From the NCBI GenBank assembly GCA_018398585.1, contig JAGTTD010000011.1, positions 4,215,001 through 4,279,000 on the forward strand: a stretch of DNA of 64,000 bases, in the 5' to 3' direction. The position numbers and the translations under genes were made by a program. Under the pieces are notes generated by a model, which worked only from the letters and a program-made list of their open reading frames with translations, searched no databases and had not been told where the DNA came from. The stretch comes from Simmondsia chinensis (taxonomy: Eukaryota; Streptophyta; Magnoliopsida; Caryophyllales; Simmondsiaceae). Positions 56,136-64,000 of this stretch are shown here, one piece after another. How positions within the stretch are numbered: the stretch's first letter is position 1; the number at the start of each line of letters is the position of its first letter.

Positions 56136-57031
56136 TCTCTAATGGTCCTAGAGGTACCCCAACCTAGTTTGTACCCATTTGGAATTAGTTCTAGAAATGT
56201 ACCACGAGTTTTAAGTAAATGTACCATGAGTTTTAACTAAATGTACCACAAGGTTCTACTAGCTTGTACCACATAGTTATACATGAAGGAATCTTTAATT
56301 TTGATACCGTTTTTCCACTAATTATGAGATTATGCTATGCTAATGACTTTATTAAGGATCTCTAATGGTCTTAAAGACACCCCAACTTAGTTTGAACACA
56401 TTTAGAATTAGTTTTAGAAATGTACCACAAGTTTTAAGTAAATGTACCACGGCTTTTAACTAAATGTACCACAAGGTTCTACTAGCTTATACCACATAGT
56501 TATAAATTAAGAAATCTTTAATATTTACGCCATTTTGTCAATAATTATGGAATCATGTTACACTAATGACTTTATTATGCATCTATAATGGTCTTTTCCT
56601 TAATGTAATTGTATTTTTAATATTCTAAGTATTTTATTATTATTTTTATGGTATTCAAAAAAAATTTATTTTATATGACACATAAACTTCGAGATATAAC
56701 AATAATAATAAGTATATTTTTTTTGGAGAATACTTTTTAAAAATTGGATAAATTTATGTATATTAAATAATATAGTACTATACAAAAAATTTAGGCAATT
56801 AATTTTTTTACATTTTCGTGAAAAATTGCCGTAGGGGTATTAAAAAACTAATTTTCCTTTTTTTAATTTCAAAAATATGAAATGACCAAAATGCCCCTGC
56901 TGACATGGCAGTGCCATGCTGACTAAGCGTGCCATTTTGGTAATTTTGAATTTTTGCGTGCTATTTTGGTAATTTTAAATTTTCGCTTTAGGAATAAAAA
57001 TTACCAAACATGCTATTTTGAAAAATCACCC
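56136..57031. repeat. Right TIR of the Mutator-like element
   Basis: The inverse of 45834 to about 47340 (less insertions): two repeat units (56136-56590), then an AT-rich part with GAATACTTTTTAAAAATTGG and a TTACCAAAATGGCACGC-type segment to the terminus. Relative to the left arm it lacks about 225 bp (left 45943-46168). Confidence 0.88.
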
Positions 57032-57850
57032 ATACTTTTTCCCTAACAAAGTGATAGTGTTCTTCCATATGTTCAATTCATGCATGGAATGGAATAATAG
57101 TTTTTCTGCCAAGCTTATGGCCGATTGGTTGTCACAATACAACTTCATGTCACAATCAACTAGCTCGAATACATCTTTTAACAGTTGAACCAACCACGTA
57201 CATTCCTGAGCTGCCACTACGCATACCTACTTATGTGCTTGACGATTATATTGTGGGTGCTTTTTACTACCCTAAGATATTGCTTCAAAGCCCAAACTAA
57301 ACATATGTCCAGTAGTTTTATGGACGAGTGCATGCCATGCTCACCGGCAATAATCAACATTGTAATATCCTTCAACCTTATATGATACTGCTTTCTTATA
57401 AAATATTTAAAATCAAATTTACCCCTTTGAGTACCTCAAGATTCTTCGTACAACTTCTGAATGTAGCTTGCTCGGTTTTTGCATGAATCAACTATCCCTA
57501 CAACATAAATGAGGTTGGCTCGTGTTAAAGCGAGATCAACTAAGCTTCCCACCAATTGTCTATACATCACCACATCTTCAAGGCCCTTTCTTTTGGCTCA
57601 TAGTTTGTATAAATCCCCTTTGCAATTAAGATTAGCTTGCAATCAAGCATATCCAAAAGATCTCAAGCATATCCTAGGTCTGCTCTACCTCAAGACCAAG
57701 AAAAACACTTGCGCTAGCACGACTCATTCTAGAATCAAAATGAATTGAGTCAATATCAAGACGTTCTAATGATAGAGCCGGACCAACTAGAATATACGCA
57801 TCATTCACATAATTTTGTTGGATATTTCAAGCAACCCAATACCCATTAAG
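57032..57850 (-). pseudogene. Split Copia RT/RNase H, proximal piece
   Basis: Reading leftwards: a decayed RT motif NYVNDAYILVGPA (YVDD to YVND) near 57810, FLGLEVEQ near 57695, MYRQLVGSLVDLALTRANLI near 57570, and RNase H with VAAQECTWLVQLLKDVFELV, LYCDNQSAISLAE near 57120-57160 and EHYHFVREK near 57045. It stops at the Mutator-like target duplication and resumes at 45833. Many stops and frameshifts, so it was old before the insertion. Confidence 0.82.
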
Positions 57851-58067
57851 GAATTTGAGGATGCATTATATTATGTCAAACTGAGATTCAACATATGACA
57901 ACATATTTCAATATGGTCATGTGTAAATATCAAGTCATCATGGGCTTCATATATAGCTCTGTGTATGCTCACATAGCTGCCAATGAATTGTCATTAACAA
58001 GATAAATTATATGATGTCCATGTAAAGAATGAACAACACATTTCATTTTCAATAAAAGTTGTTTTAG
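57851..58067. other. No further gene recognised
   Basis: Probably more of the same decayed Copia upstream of the RT piece, but no motif is left. Confidence 0.4.
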
Positions 58068-58081
58068 TCAATATTGCAACT

Positions 58082-59403
58082 TTTTTTTTCGATAAATTGC
58101 GACAAAGTCGCTAAATAAGCTGGCCACTCGCTAGGCAAGGCCAAAGTCCGACCTCAACAGTACGGGGACCAAAAGCAGCAAACACAAAACAAGAAAACGG
58201 GAACAAAAACGCTCTCCCCAAAACACAACACAACAACCAACAGGCACAGGACCAGACAAGACGCGGGGACAAGAAACAGCAGCGTGCGTAGAACCAACAC
58301 ACACAGGGATCCTAGCTAGAGAAGAATCAGAAGGTCAGCACAAGACCCAGGAATGGGACTGAAGCCACACCCAACACCGAACCCATATCATTGGGCAAGA
58401 ATGTCTGCCACCATAGCCGGGTCGAAACCATCAAAGTTGAAACCCACCTTTTCTCCTATCTCTATTACCCGCTCCGCTTGCAGGATCCTCTCATCATACT
58501 CTTCTTCCGTGATCTTGTGGGCTCGACTTTCCCTATTCCGTTTTTTCCTCTTTCTTGCTGTCTTCGACGATTTTCCAACATCACTTCTAGGAGACATATC
58601 CTTCAGGAAGTCTTGCAGCTCCCACTTCTCTCATTCCTTTATCTTGCATTTGATCGCTTTTCTCCCTCTTTTTGTTGTGTGGAATTTTTCCTTCTTCCTT
58701 CAGCCCATGCTAGGCCCTTCCATTGATGGATCTAATGCTAGCTAACTCTGCAGCAAACTATCCTCATCTTGAAAGTTATCGATTGTTGTTATGGGCTCGA
58801 ATCCTGGAGGGAATTCAGGCTCGAATATTGTTGACTCATTATCACTGTTACTTTCCGGAGTATCGGTATTAGGTGTGGTTATCTAAGCATGATGTTGATC
58901 AGTTGGAGCTTCACCATTCTCAACCCATGGCAGTAGTAGGGGATGGTGAACCACCTGCTGTGGAGCGTACGGCACAGCATGCTGAAGCTATCGCTGCAGG
59001 GCCCATCTCCCAATAATTTGGCAGTTGAGGTGGAGGGAGACATGTCCAAACGGCTGCCAAGCTATTCCCATCCCTTCATTTGCCAACAGCGGGGTAGGAA
59101 TTCTAATCTCCTCACTACTAATCGAGTGTTCTGGTACTAGCTGCATAGAAGAATAAACCTGTGAAGAGTGTCTTGCCACGGTAGTGCATTCGTTTCCTTG
59201 GGGGGAATGTGATGGGAAATAGGCTTGCTTCCTAGCCAATCTAGCATATGCGGCTCTGGACACAACGCTGGGAGAGTAGTCTGGTATCAATACAGAGCTT
59301 CCTTCTTTAGCGAAGATCAAACGGGTTCCCCCACTGTGGTGAACCTGGACCATTTGGTGGATACATGTTGTGTGGCAAATGCCAATATTGCCACACAATA
59401 AAT
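58082..59403 (-). mobile_element. LINE-derived retroposon, 1.32 kb, 14-bp target duplication
   Basis: TCAATATTGCAACT at 58068-58081 and 59404-59417 flanks the insert. The left end is a T-run followed by CGATAAATTGCGACAAAG: an antisense poly(A) end of the same type as 46851 and 20574-21026. The length and the duplication show LINE-type insertion. The coding remnant lies directly before the 3' end, without any RT sequence. Confidence 0.82.
58388..59391 (-). pseudogene. ORF1-like remnant of the retroposon
   Basis: Leftwards, in pieces: RLIFAKEGSSVLIPDYSPSV with VVSRAAYARLARKQAYFP (59300-59190); FEPEFPPGFEPITTIDNFQD (about 58840-58770); ELQDFLKDMS, then a basic stretch RKRKKRNRESR (about 58560) and TEEEYDERILQAERVIEIGE with KVGFNFDGFDPAMVADIL (to 58388). 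The last part resembles the end of plant LINE ORF1 proteins, which have a short acidic helix then an I-G-x-x-L-G-like motif. I do not recognise the first part. Function would be RNA binding by inference only. Confidence 0.5.
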
Positions 59404-59417
59404 TCAATATTGCAACT

Positions 59418-59709
59418 CTTACGCAATAAATTCACCAATCAATTAAAATCGATATCTACTATAACCGACATCATACACTGATATAATTAATATGATGTCC
59501 GATTTTCTCAACTATTTTCATCCCTAGTGACATCAAAGAAGAAATATTCTGATGAACAAAACAATTAGTGAAATTTAATATATATTTGGGAGTCAAGGAA
59601 CGTTCTTATTTTTTAAAACTTCCTTTCTGACTGGGACATTATTCTCGAGGTAGCAAAATTGAAGGTAATAACATGGTTTCAAGCTTTGGTGGGGTACCAA
59701 CATCTCCAT
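59418..59709. other. No gene recognised
   Basis: Unassigned spacer; AT-rich, with CCGACATCATACACTGATAT and GATGTCCGAT words. Confidence 0.45.
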
Positions 59710-60250
59710 TAGGGATGGCAATTGGATGGGTAAAACTCGTTATCCGCGGGAACCCGCCCCTTTTTGGAGCGACTATGGGGATGAGTGAGGCAAAGTAGTA
59801 AGTATGCATTTGGTGCACACGCCATGTACCTGCCAGGGATATGGGGCAAGTACAGGTATAGTGTTGTATCCTACCCACCTTTATACCCACCATACCTGCT
59901 CTATTTTATATCTAATTAACTTTTAAATTAAAAAAGTACATACTTAAATTTAATTATCAAAATTATTTATCAATGTCAAAGAAAAAATATAACTAAATTT
60001 TTAAAAATAGTATCAAATAATTAATATGGGCAGAAATGGATAATCGCTTTGTACCCAGATTAGGGTGGGTAAGGGGCGGGTAATAGATACCCATAGATAC
60101 TGGGACAGGTATGGATATGGGTTTGTACCGCCGAAGCGAGTATAAGCATCCACTTTATACCCATAGTGGGTATGGTAATGTATTTGGGTGGTGGGTACAG
60201 GTTTGTGGAGGAGGTGTCCCTGTACCCGCCCCAACCCATTGCCATCCGTA
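59710..60250. mobile_element. hAT-like non-autonomous element, 541 bp
   Basis: The TIRs TAGGGATGGCAATTGGATGG and, inverted, TACGGATGGCAATGGGTTGG are the well-known plant hAT type. The 8-bp flanks ATCTCCAT (59702-59709) and ATCTCTAT (60251-60258) agree at 7 of 8. Inside are several GGGTA(C/T)GG and TACCCGCCCC words in both orientations. No coding sequence. Confidence 0.85.
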
Positions 60251-60269
60251 ATCTCTATACATCACGTTT

Positions 60270-60586
60270 GGAGGACCCTCATAAATTGATTGCCATAGCT
60301 AATTCCATACCCGATTTGACAAGGCCGGGTAGATACTCATAAGCCTCACTGTTATGAACCACCCCCAAAGATAGGCCACTTATGACGCCTAACTTTGATA
60401 TTGGTGCACAATTTCGCTTCAGGTCCCTTGGCACATTCTGATTTACCCCTTTTGGTTTTTTTTTAATTTTTTTTCTTCTTTTGGTTCTTGTTCTTTGTTT
60501 TATATAATGCTTCATTGCCTTGGATGTTTGCATCTTGTAACTTTTGCATGGTACTTCCTCTTTATCAATTATCAAAAAAAAAAAGA
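60270..60586 (+). mobile_element. LINE-type 3' end with poly(A)
   Basis: A T-rich 3' UTR (TTTTGGTTTTTTTTTAA, CTTCTTTTGGTTCTTG) ends TATCAATTATCAAAAAAAAAA at about 60585. Layout and end resemble the retroposons above. The left border is unknown. Confidence 0.5.
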
Positions 60587-61037
60587 CCAAGGGCAAGCGA
60601 GGGTGAAGAAGATAGAATAAGCAAGGGTTTGCTTGGGCTGGGGAGGTTCTATAAAGGACTAGAGCTCTGCTATCCTATTATTAAAAATAAAAATAAATAT
60701 AAAAAAAATCGTGTTTATGAAGTATGGCACTTTTCCTAAATAAAAGGACTGGAACTGTGCTATCCTCTTGTATACCATATCACGGTATCTAATTGGAGTT
60801 TTTCACAAAAAAAAAAAAAAAAAGGCTTTGGTTTGTTGTGTTTTTATTTCGGGAGCTATCCCATATGTAAATCATATTCCTATGACGCGGTAAATGGATG
60901 GAGTTTTTAAGCATGTCAACTGCTTCTTTAGGAAGTGATTTATTACAATGCACGTTAAAAAACAAAGAGGACGGGTGCCACAATAGCATCCATGTCGACA
61001 CCACAGTCAGTGGCAGATCTAGTGTCAAATTGATGGG
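60587..61037. other. No gene recognised
   Basis: Contains two related segments (GGACTAGAGCTCTGCTATCC near 60656 and GGACTGGAACTGTGCTATCC near 60744), an 87-bp-spaced direct repeat, and an A-run near 60812. Nothing coding seen. Confidence 0.45.
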
Positions 61038-61532
61038 TGTGCGGAAATAAATAATATACTTGGATCTCAATCGAATCAAATACTACGACAATAATGAGAA
61101 ATAATCGGACTAAAAGAGAAACGAAATAATAGACACAGCGATTTAGGTGGAAACTCCTTTACAATCGAAAGGGGAGAAAATCACAGGCGAAGATCGGAGC
61201 TTTTATTATTGAACAAAAGAAGAAGACGAATTACAATGAATCTCTCACACACTCAATATTCTTTGGTTGCGGCGCCGCAATAGGGAAAGCCTCTCTTTTG
61301 ACTTGGATTAATTCTGACGTACCCTACGCCCAAATATATATAGGCGCGGAAACCCTGTTTCCCGATCGATCGAGGGGTCTCTATCGATCAGTCACCGATC
61401 GATCGGCCGCATCTCTGTAAGCATCCCTGTTTTACCTCACGTTCCCGATCGATCGAGCTCCAGACGATCGATCAGGGTCTTCACGGCCTTTCTTCTTAAT
61501 GCGCCAAGTAATTTTGAGACATATACCTAACA
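61038..61532 (-). repeat. 3' LTR of Copia-3
   Basis: On the minus strand it starts TGTTAGGTATATGTC directly after the purine tract and ends near CCGCACA at 61038, about 495 bp. It has a TATATATA box near 61335 and several CGATCGATCG palindromes at 61355-61475. The target duplication cannot be tested because the other end is outside the window. Confidence 0.8.
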
Positions 61533-61547
61533 AATCTCCACCTTGGC
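61533..61547 (-). other. Polypurine tract of Copia-3
   Basis: Minus-strand CCAAGGTGGAGATTT immediately before the LTR, a form typical of Tork-type Copia elements. Confidence 0.85.
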
Positions 61548-61620
61548 TCAAAATTGACATCAACAATAAAACAACTCCACCTTCTCCACAAAACGCCCCC
61601 TCAACCGGGGCTAACTTACA

Positions 61621-62696
61621 TCAAATTGAAAGACCCACTAAATTCGAGCAATGCTCGAACTTGCTTCCTGGTAGAACTTTTGTGAACATGTCAGCTGGGT
61701 TATCTTCAGTCCCAATCTTCCTCAACTCCACCTTCCGCTCGTCAATCAGATCTCTGATAAAGTGATGCTTCACATCAATATGTTTCGTTCGGTCATGATG
61801 AGTCATCTGATCTTTCGCTAGGTGAATAGCGGACTGACTATCACAGTATACTCTAACTGTCCCCTGCTCGACACTGATTTCACTGATCAATCCTCTCAAC
61901 CAGACGGCTTCTTTGAACGCTTCTGTTACTGCCATGTACTCGGCCTCGGTAGTAGATTGTGCTGTAACAGGCTGCAAACACGCTCTCCAACTGATAGCTG
62001 TGTCACCTAAACAAAACACATACCCTGAAGTGGACTTCCTCTTATTAAGGTCTCTACCATAGTCAGAATCTACATACCCAACCAAACAGCACTTACTTTT
62101 CCCATATTACAAACACAAATTAGAGGTTCCACGAAGATACCTGAGAATCCACTTTACTGCATGCCAATGTTCTCTGCCCGGATTCGCCATGTACCTAATA
62201 ACTCTGCTTACAGCAAAAGCAATATCTGGAAACGTACAGACCATCGTATACATAATACTGCCCACTGCACTAGAATAAGGAATCTGAGACATGTACCTGA
62301 CGTCCTCCTCTGTCTGAGACGAATCTAACGCTGAGAGTCTGAAATGAGCTGCTAAGGGCGTGCTAACCGAGTTAGCATCCTTCATACGAAACATGTCTAA
62401 CACCTTCTCAATATACTTCTCCTGAGACAAGTATAATTTTCCATTTCTCGGTCTCTAGGAATGTTCATGCCTAATATCTTCTTAGCTGCTCCAAGATCCT
62501 TCATCTCAAATTCACTCTTCAGCATTGATTTTAAGTCATCGATATCTTTCATATCTCGTGCTGCAATTAACATATCATCAACGTACAAAAGCAAGTAAAC
62601 AAAACCTGAATCTGTCTTTCTGAAGTACACACAACTGTCGTACTTACTCCTGATATAATCATGACTTGTTATGAACTGATCAAATCTCCTATTCCA
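61621..62696 (-). pseudogene. Copia-3 RT C-terminus and RNase H
   Basis: Leftwards: YLLLYVDDMLIAARDMKDID (YVDD intact, about 62600), EFEMKDLGAAKKILGMNI, a one-base shift near 62440, YIEKVLDMFRMKDA, YSSAVGSIMYTMVCTFPDIA, HAVKWILRYLRGT, a TAA near 62107 (where Gln fits), then RNase H with YVDSDYGRD, STTEAEYMAVTEA, VYCDSQSAIHLAKD, KHIDVKHHFIRDLI and NPADMFTKVLPGSKFEHC. The stop is at 61621. Confidence 0.9.
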
Positions 62697-64000
62697 CTAT
62701 CTAGGAGATTGCTTTAAACCATATAAAGACCTTCTAAGGAAACACACATGATCTTCTTTTCCTTCAACAACAAAACCCTCGTGCTGATGCATAAAGATAC
62801 TCTCTTCTAGTTCACCATGCAAGAATGCAGTTTTGACATCAATTTGTTCAAGTTCAAAATCATGCATGACAACCAAAGGCAATAATGCACGAATCGAAGT
62901 GTGTCTAACTACAGGTGAGAAAATATCATGAAAATCAACACCTTGTACCTGACTGTAGCCTTTAGCTACCAAACGTGCCTTGTACCTCGCATCTTCCACT
63001 CCAGGAATGCCCTCTTTTCTCTTGAAGACTCATTTGCATCCAACCAGTCTTTTCCCTGTAGGAGGCTTTACCAGTTCCCAAGTCTGATTCTTATGAAGAG
63101 ACAGCATCTCTTCATTCATAGCAACGAGCCACTTCTCAGCATCTGATCTCGATACAGCCTCTGTATACGAAGTCGGCTCACTATCATCTAACGTTTCAGC
63201 AGTAGAGAGGGCATAGGCAATCATCTCCTCATACCCATATCTCTCAGGAGGCCTAATCTGTCGCCTCGGTCTACCACCAGCTATAGTAATATTCTCCACC
63301 TGCTGACCTGTTTCTGCATTATTAGTAACAACATCAGAAACCCGTACCTGAGGTGCTGGAATACTCTCTAGCTGAACAATCTGCTGATTTGACTGTATCT
63401 CTGTATCATCAGGTGTCTCAACCTGAACTGTATCTCTGTCAATGGAGGGTGTGTGTGGTGGATTTAGTACAACAGACTCATCGAAAGTAACATCTCTACT
63501 AATCAGAAACTTCTGGACACATGGATCCCACAATCTATATCCCTTCACACCTGACGTATAACCAAGAAAGATGCACTTCTTGGCCCTAGGCTCCAGCTTT
63601 CCATCATTAACATATGCATATGCAAGACAACCAAAAACTTTGATCAGAGAATAATCAGAAGTTGAACCAGACCATACCTCTTCCGGAGTCTTCATCGGTA
63701 ATGAAGAATGCGGTGTCTTGTTCACAAGGTTGCAAGTCATGCTATCTGCTTCTGCCCACCATTCTCTCTTTAAACCTGCATTTGAAAGCATACAACGAGC
63801 CTTCTCAAGTAACATCTTGTTTAACCTTTCAGCCACTCCATTCTGCTGAGGTCGACCTGTACATGTCCTGTGTCTGACTATGCCCTGATCTTCACAAAAT
63901 TTTGTGAAGTCCCCTTCGACAAACTCAAGACCATTATCAGTCCTCAACCTCTTGATCGGCTTTCCTGTCTGTTTTTCAAGTAGAATTTTCCACTTCTTGA
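62697..64000 (-). pseudogene. Copia-3 integrase C-terminal half and RT N-terminus
   Basis: Open from the window edge. Integrase: RLRTDNGLEFVEGDFTKFC (second Asp), RPQQNGVAERLNKMLLEKAR (Glu present), KVFGCLAYAYVNDGK and KKCIFLGYTSGVKGYRLWDP. The linker ends GRPRRQIRPPERYGYEEMIA. RT: MNEEMLSLHKNQTWELVKPP, a TGA at 63030-63032 where Trp fits, YKARLVAKGYSQVQGVDFHD, motif A EQIDVKTAFLHGELEESIF (Asp intact) and LRRSLYGLKQSPR followed by a TAG at about 62697 where Gln fits. Confidence 0.92.

Larger units (their letters stand above)
45834..57031. mobile_element. Mutator-like element with long TIRs and perfect 9-bp target duplication
   Basis: The duplication ATACTTTTT lies at 45825-45833 and 57032-57040. 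The termini GGGTGATTTTCCAAAATAAC and, inverted, GGGTGATTTTTCAAAATAGC start an inverted repeat running the full 0.9 kb of the right arm (57031 to about 56136) against the left arm (45834 to about 47340). Nine-base duplications and long TIRs are Mutator hallmarks. The inner parts of both arms consist of 200-225-bp repeat units. There is no transposase. Gross length is 11.2 kb; subtracting the later insertions (LINE-derived 46851-47211, Athila 47664-54991, SINE 55674-55803) leaves about 3.3 kb of native sequence. Confidence 0.9.
61038..64000 (-). mobile_element. Copia-3: Tork/Tnt1-type LTR retrotransposon, 3' part
   Basis: It runs off the right edge. Leftwards: integrase, RT, RNase H, purine tract and 3' LTR. 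Protein words are those of the Tnt1/Tork group (SDYSLIKVFGCLAYAYV, IDVKTAFLHGELEESIFMHQ, YVDDMLIAA, KSTSGYVFCLG). It is the best-preserved retroelement of the window. Catalytic residues that can be checked are present, but there are three stops (two from TGG or CAG, one from CAA) and one frameshift in the 2.4 kb of pol that is visible. Confidence 0.94.

Noticed and set aside
45834..57031. Helitron or CACTA assignment for the long-TIR element
   Set aside because: Exact 9-bp duplication and true inverted ends exclude a Helitron; ends are GGGTGATT, not CACTA.
58388..58597. Host nuclear protein with a basic stretch
   Set aside because: It lies inside a unit with a 14-bp target duplication and antisense poly(A), so it is retroposon sequence. 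A processed copy of a host gene is not fully excluded.

Overview
The window is plant nuclear DNA, almost certainly from a flowering plant, made of nested transposable elements. I recognise no intact host gene in 64 kb. The case for a plant is direct: Ty1/Copia elements of the Ale and Tork types, Ty3/Gypsy elements of the Athila type, a CACTA (En/Spm) transposon with TNP2- and TNPA-like genes, hAT and Mutator-like non-autonomous elements, and SINEs with the angiosperm-type conserved 3' domain. The species cannot be read from the sequence.

Layout. 1-1288: LTR-like remnant of a Gypsy element. 1289-6505: decayed Ale-type Copia (+). 6510-6614: end of a LINE-type RNase H. 6627-9287: truncated Athila-like pol (-). 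9420-10895: solo LTR inside an older Copia-type LTR. 11301-13760: three or four non-autonomous DNA elements, one nested in another. 13.9-29.4 kb: non-coding, with SINEs, hAT and other MITEs, a short retroposon (20574-21026), a solo LTR inside a solo LTR (22232-24195) and another solo LTR (25126-25576). 29476-38936: CACTA element with two leftward genes, a 232-bp tandem array and a nested solo LTR. 39141-44803: second Ale-type Copia with a perfect target duplication, itself carrying a solo LTR and a SINE. 45834-57031: Mutator-like element with long inverted termini and a perfect 9-bp target duplication; it splits the RNase H of an old Copia (45742-45833 and 57032-57850) and was later hit by a LINE-derived retroposon, an internally deleted Athila (47664-54991) and a SINE. 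58082-59403: retroposon with an ORF1-like remnant. 59710-60250: hAT element. 61038-64000: Tork-type Copia (-), running off the right edge.

The most interesting family is a set of SINEs at 17.3, 24.5 and 28.6 kb. Each has a head that is a recognisable 5S rRNA gene copy, with its internal Pol III promoter, joined to an angiosperm-SINE-type 3' domain. Truncated or headless copies lie at 13.9, 14.8, 26.7, 44.4 and 55.7 kb. The 28.6-kb copy has a perfect 19-bp target duplication, so the fusion moved as one unit. The second standout is the long-TIR Mutator-like element.

All coding regions of the mobile elements are broken. Most in-frame stops look like C-to-T or G-to-A changes (CAG to TAG, TGG to TAG/TGA, CGA to TGA), as expected from deamination of methylated cytosine in silenced heterochromatin.
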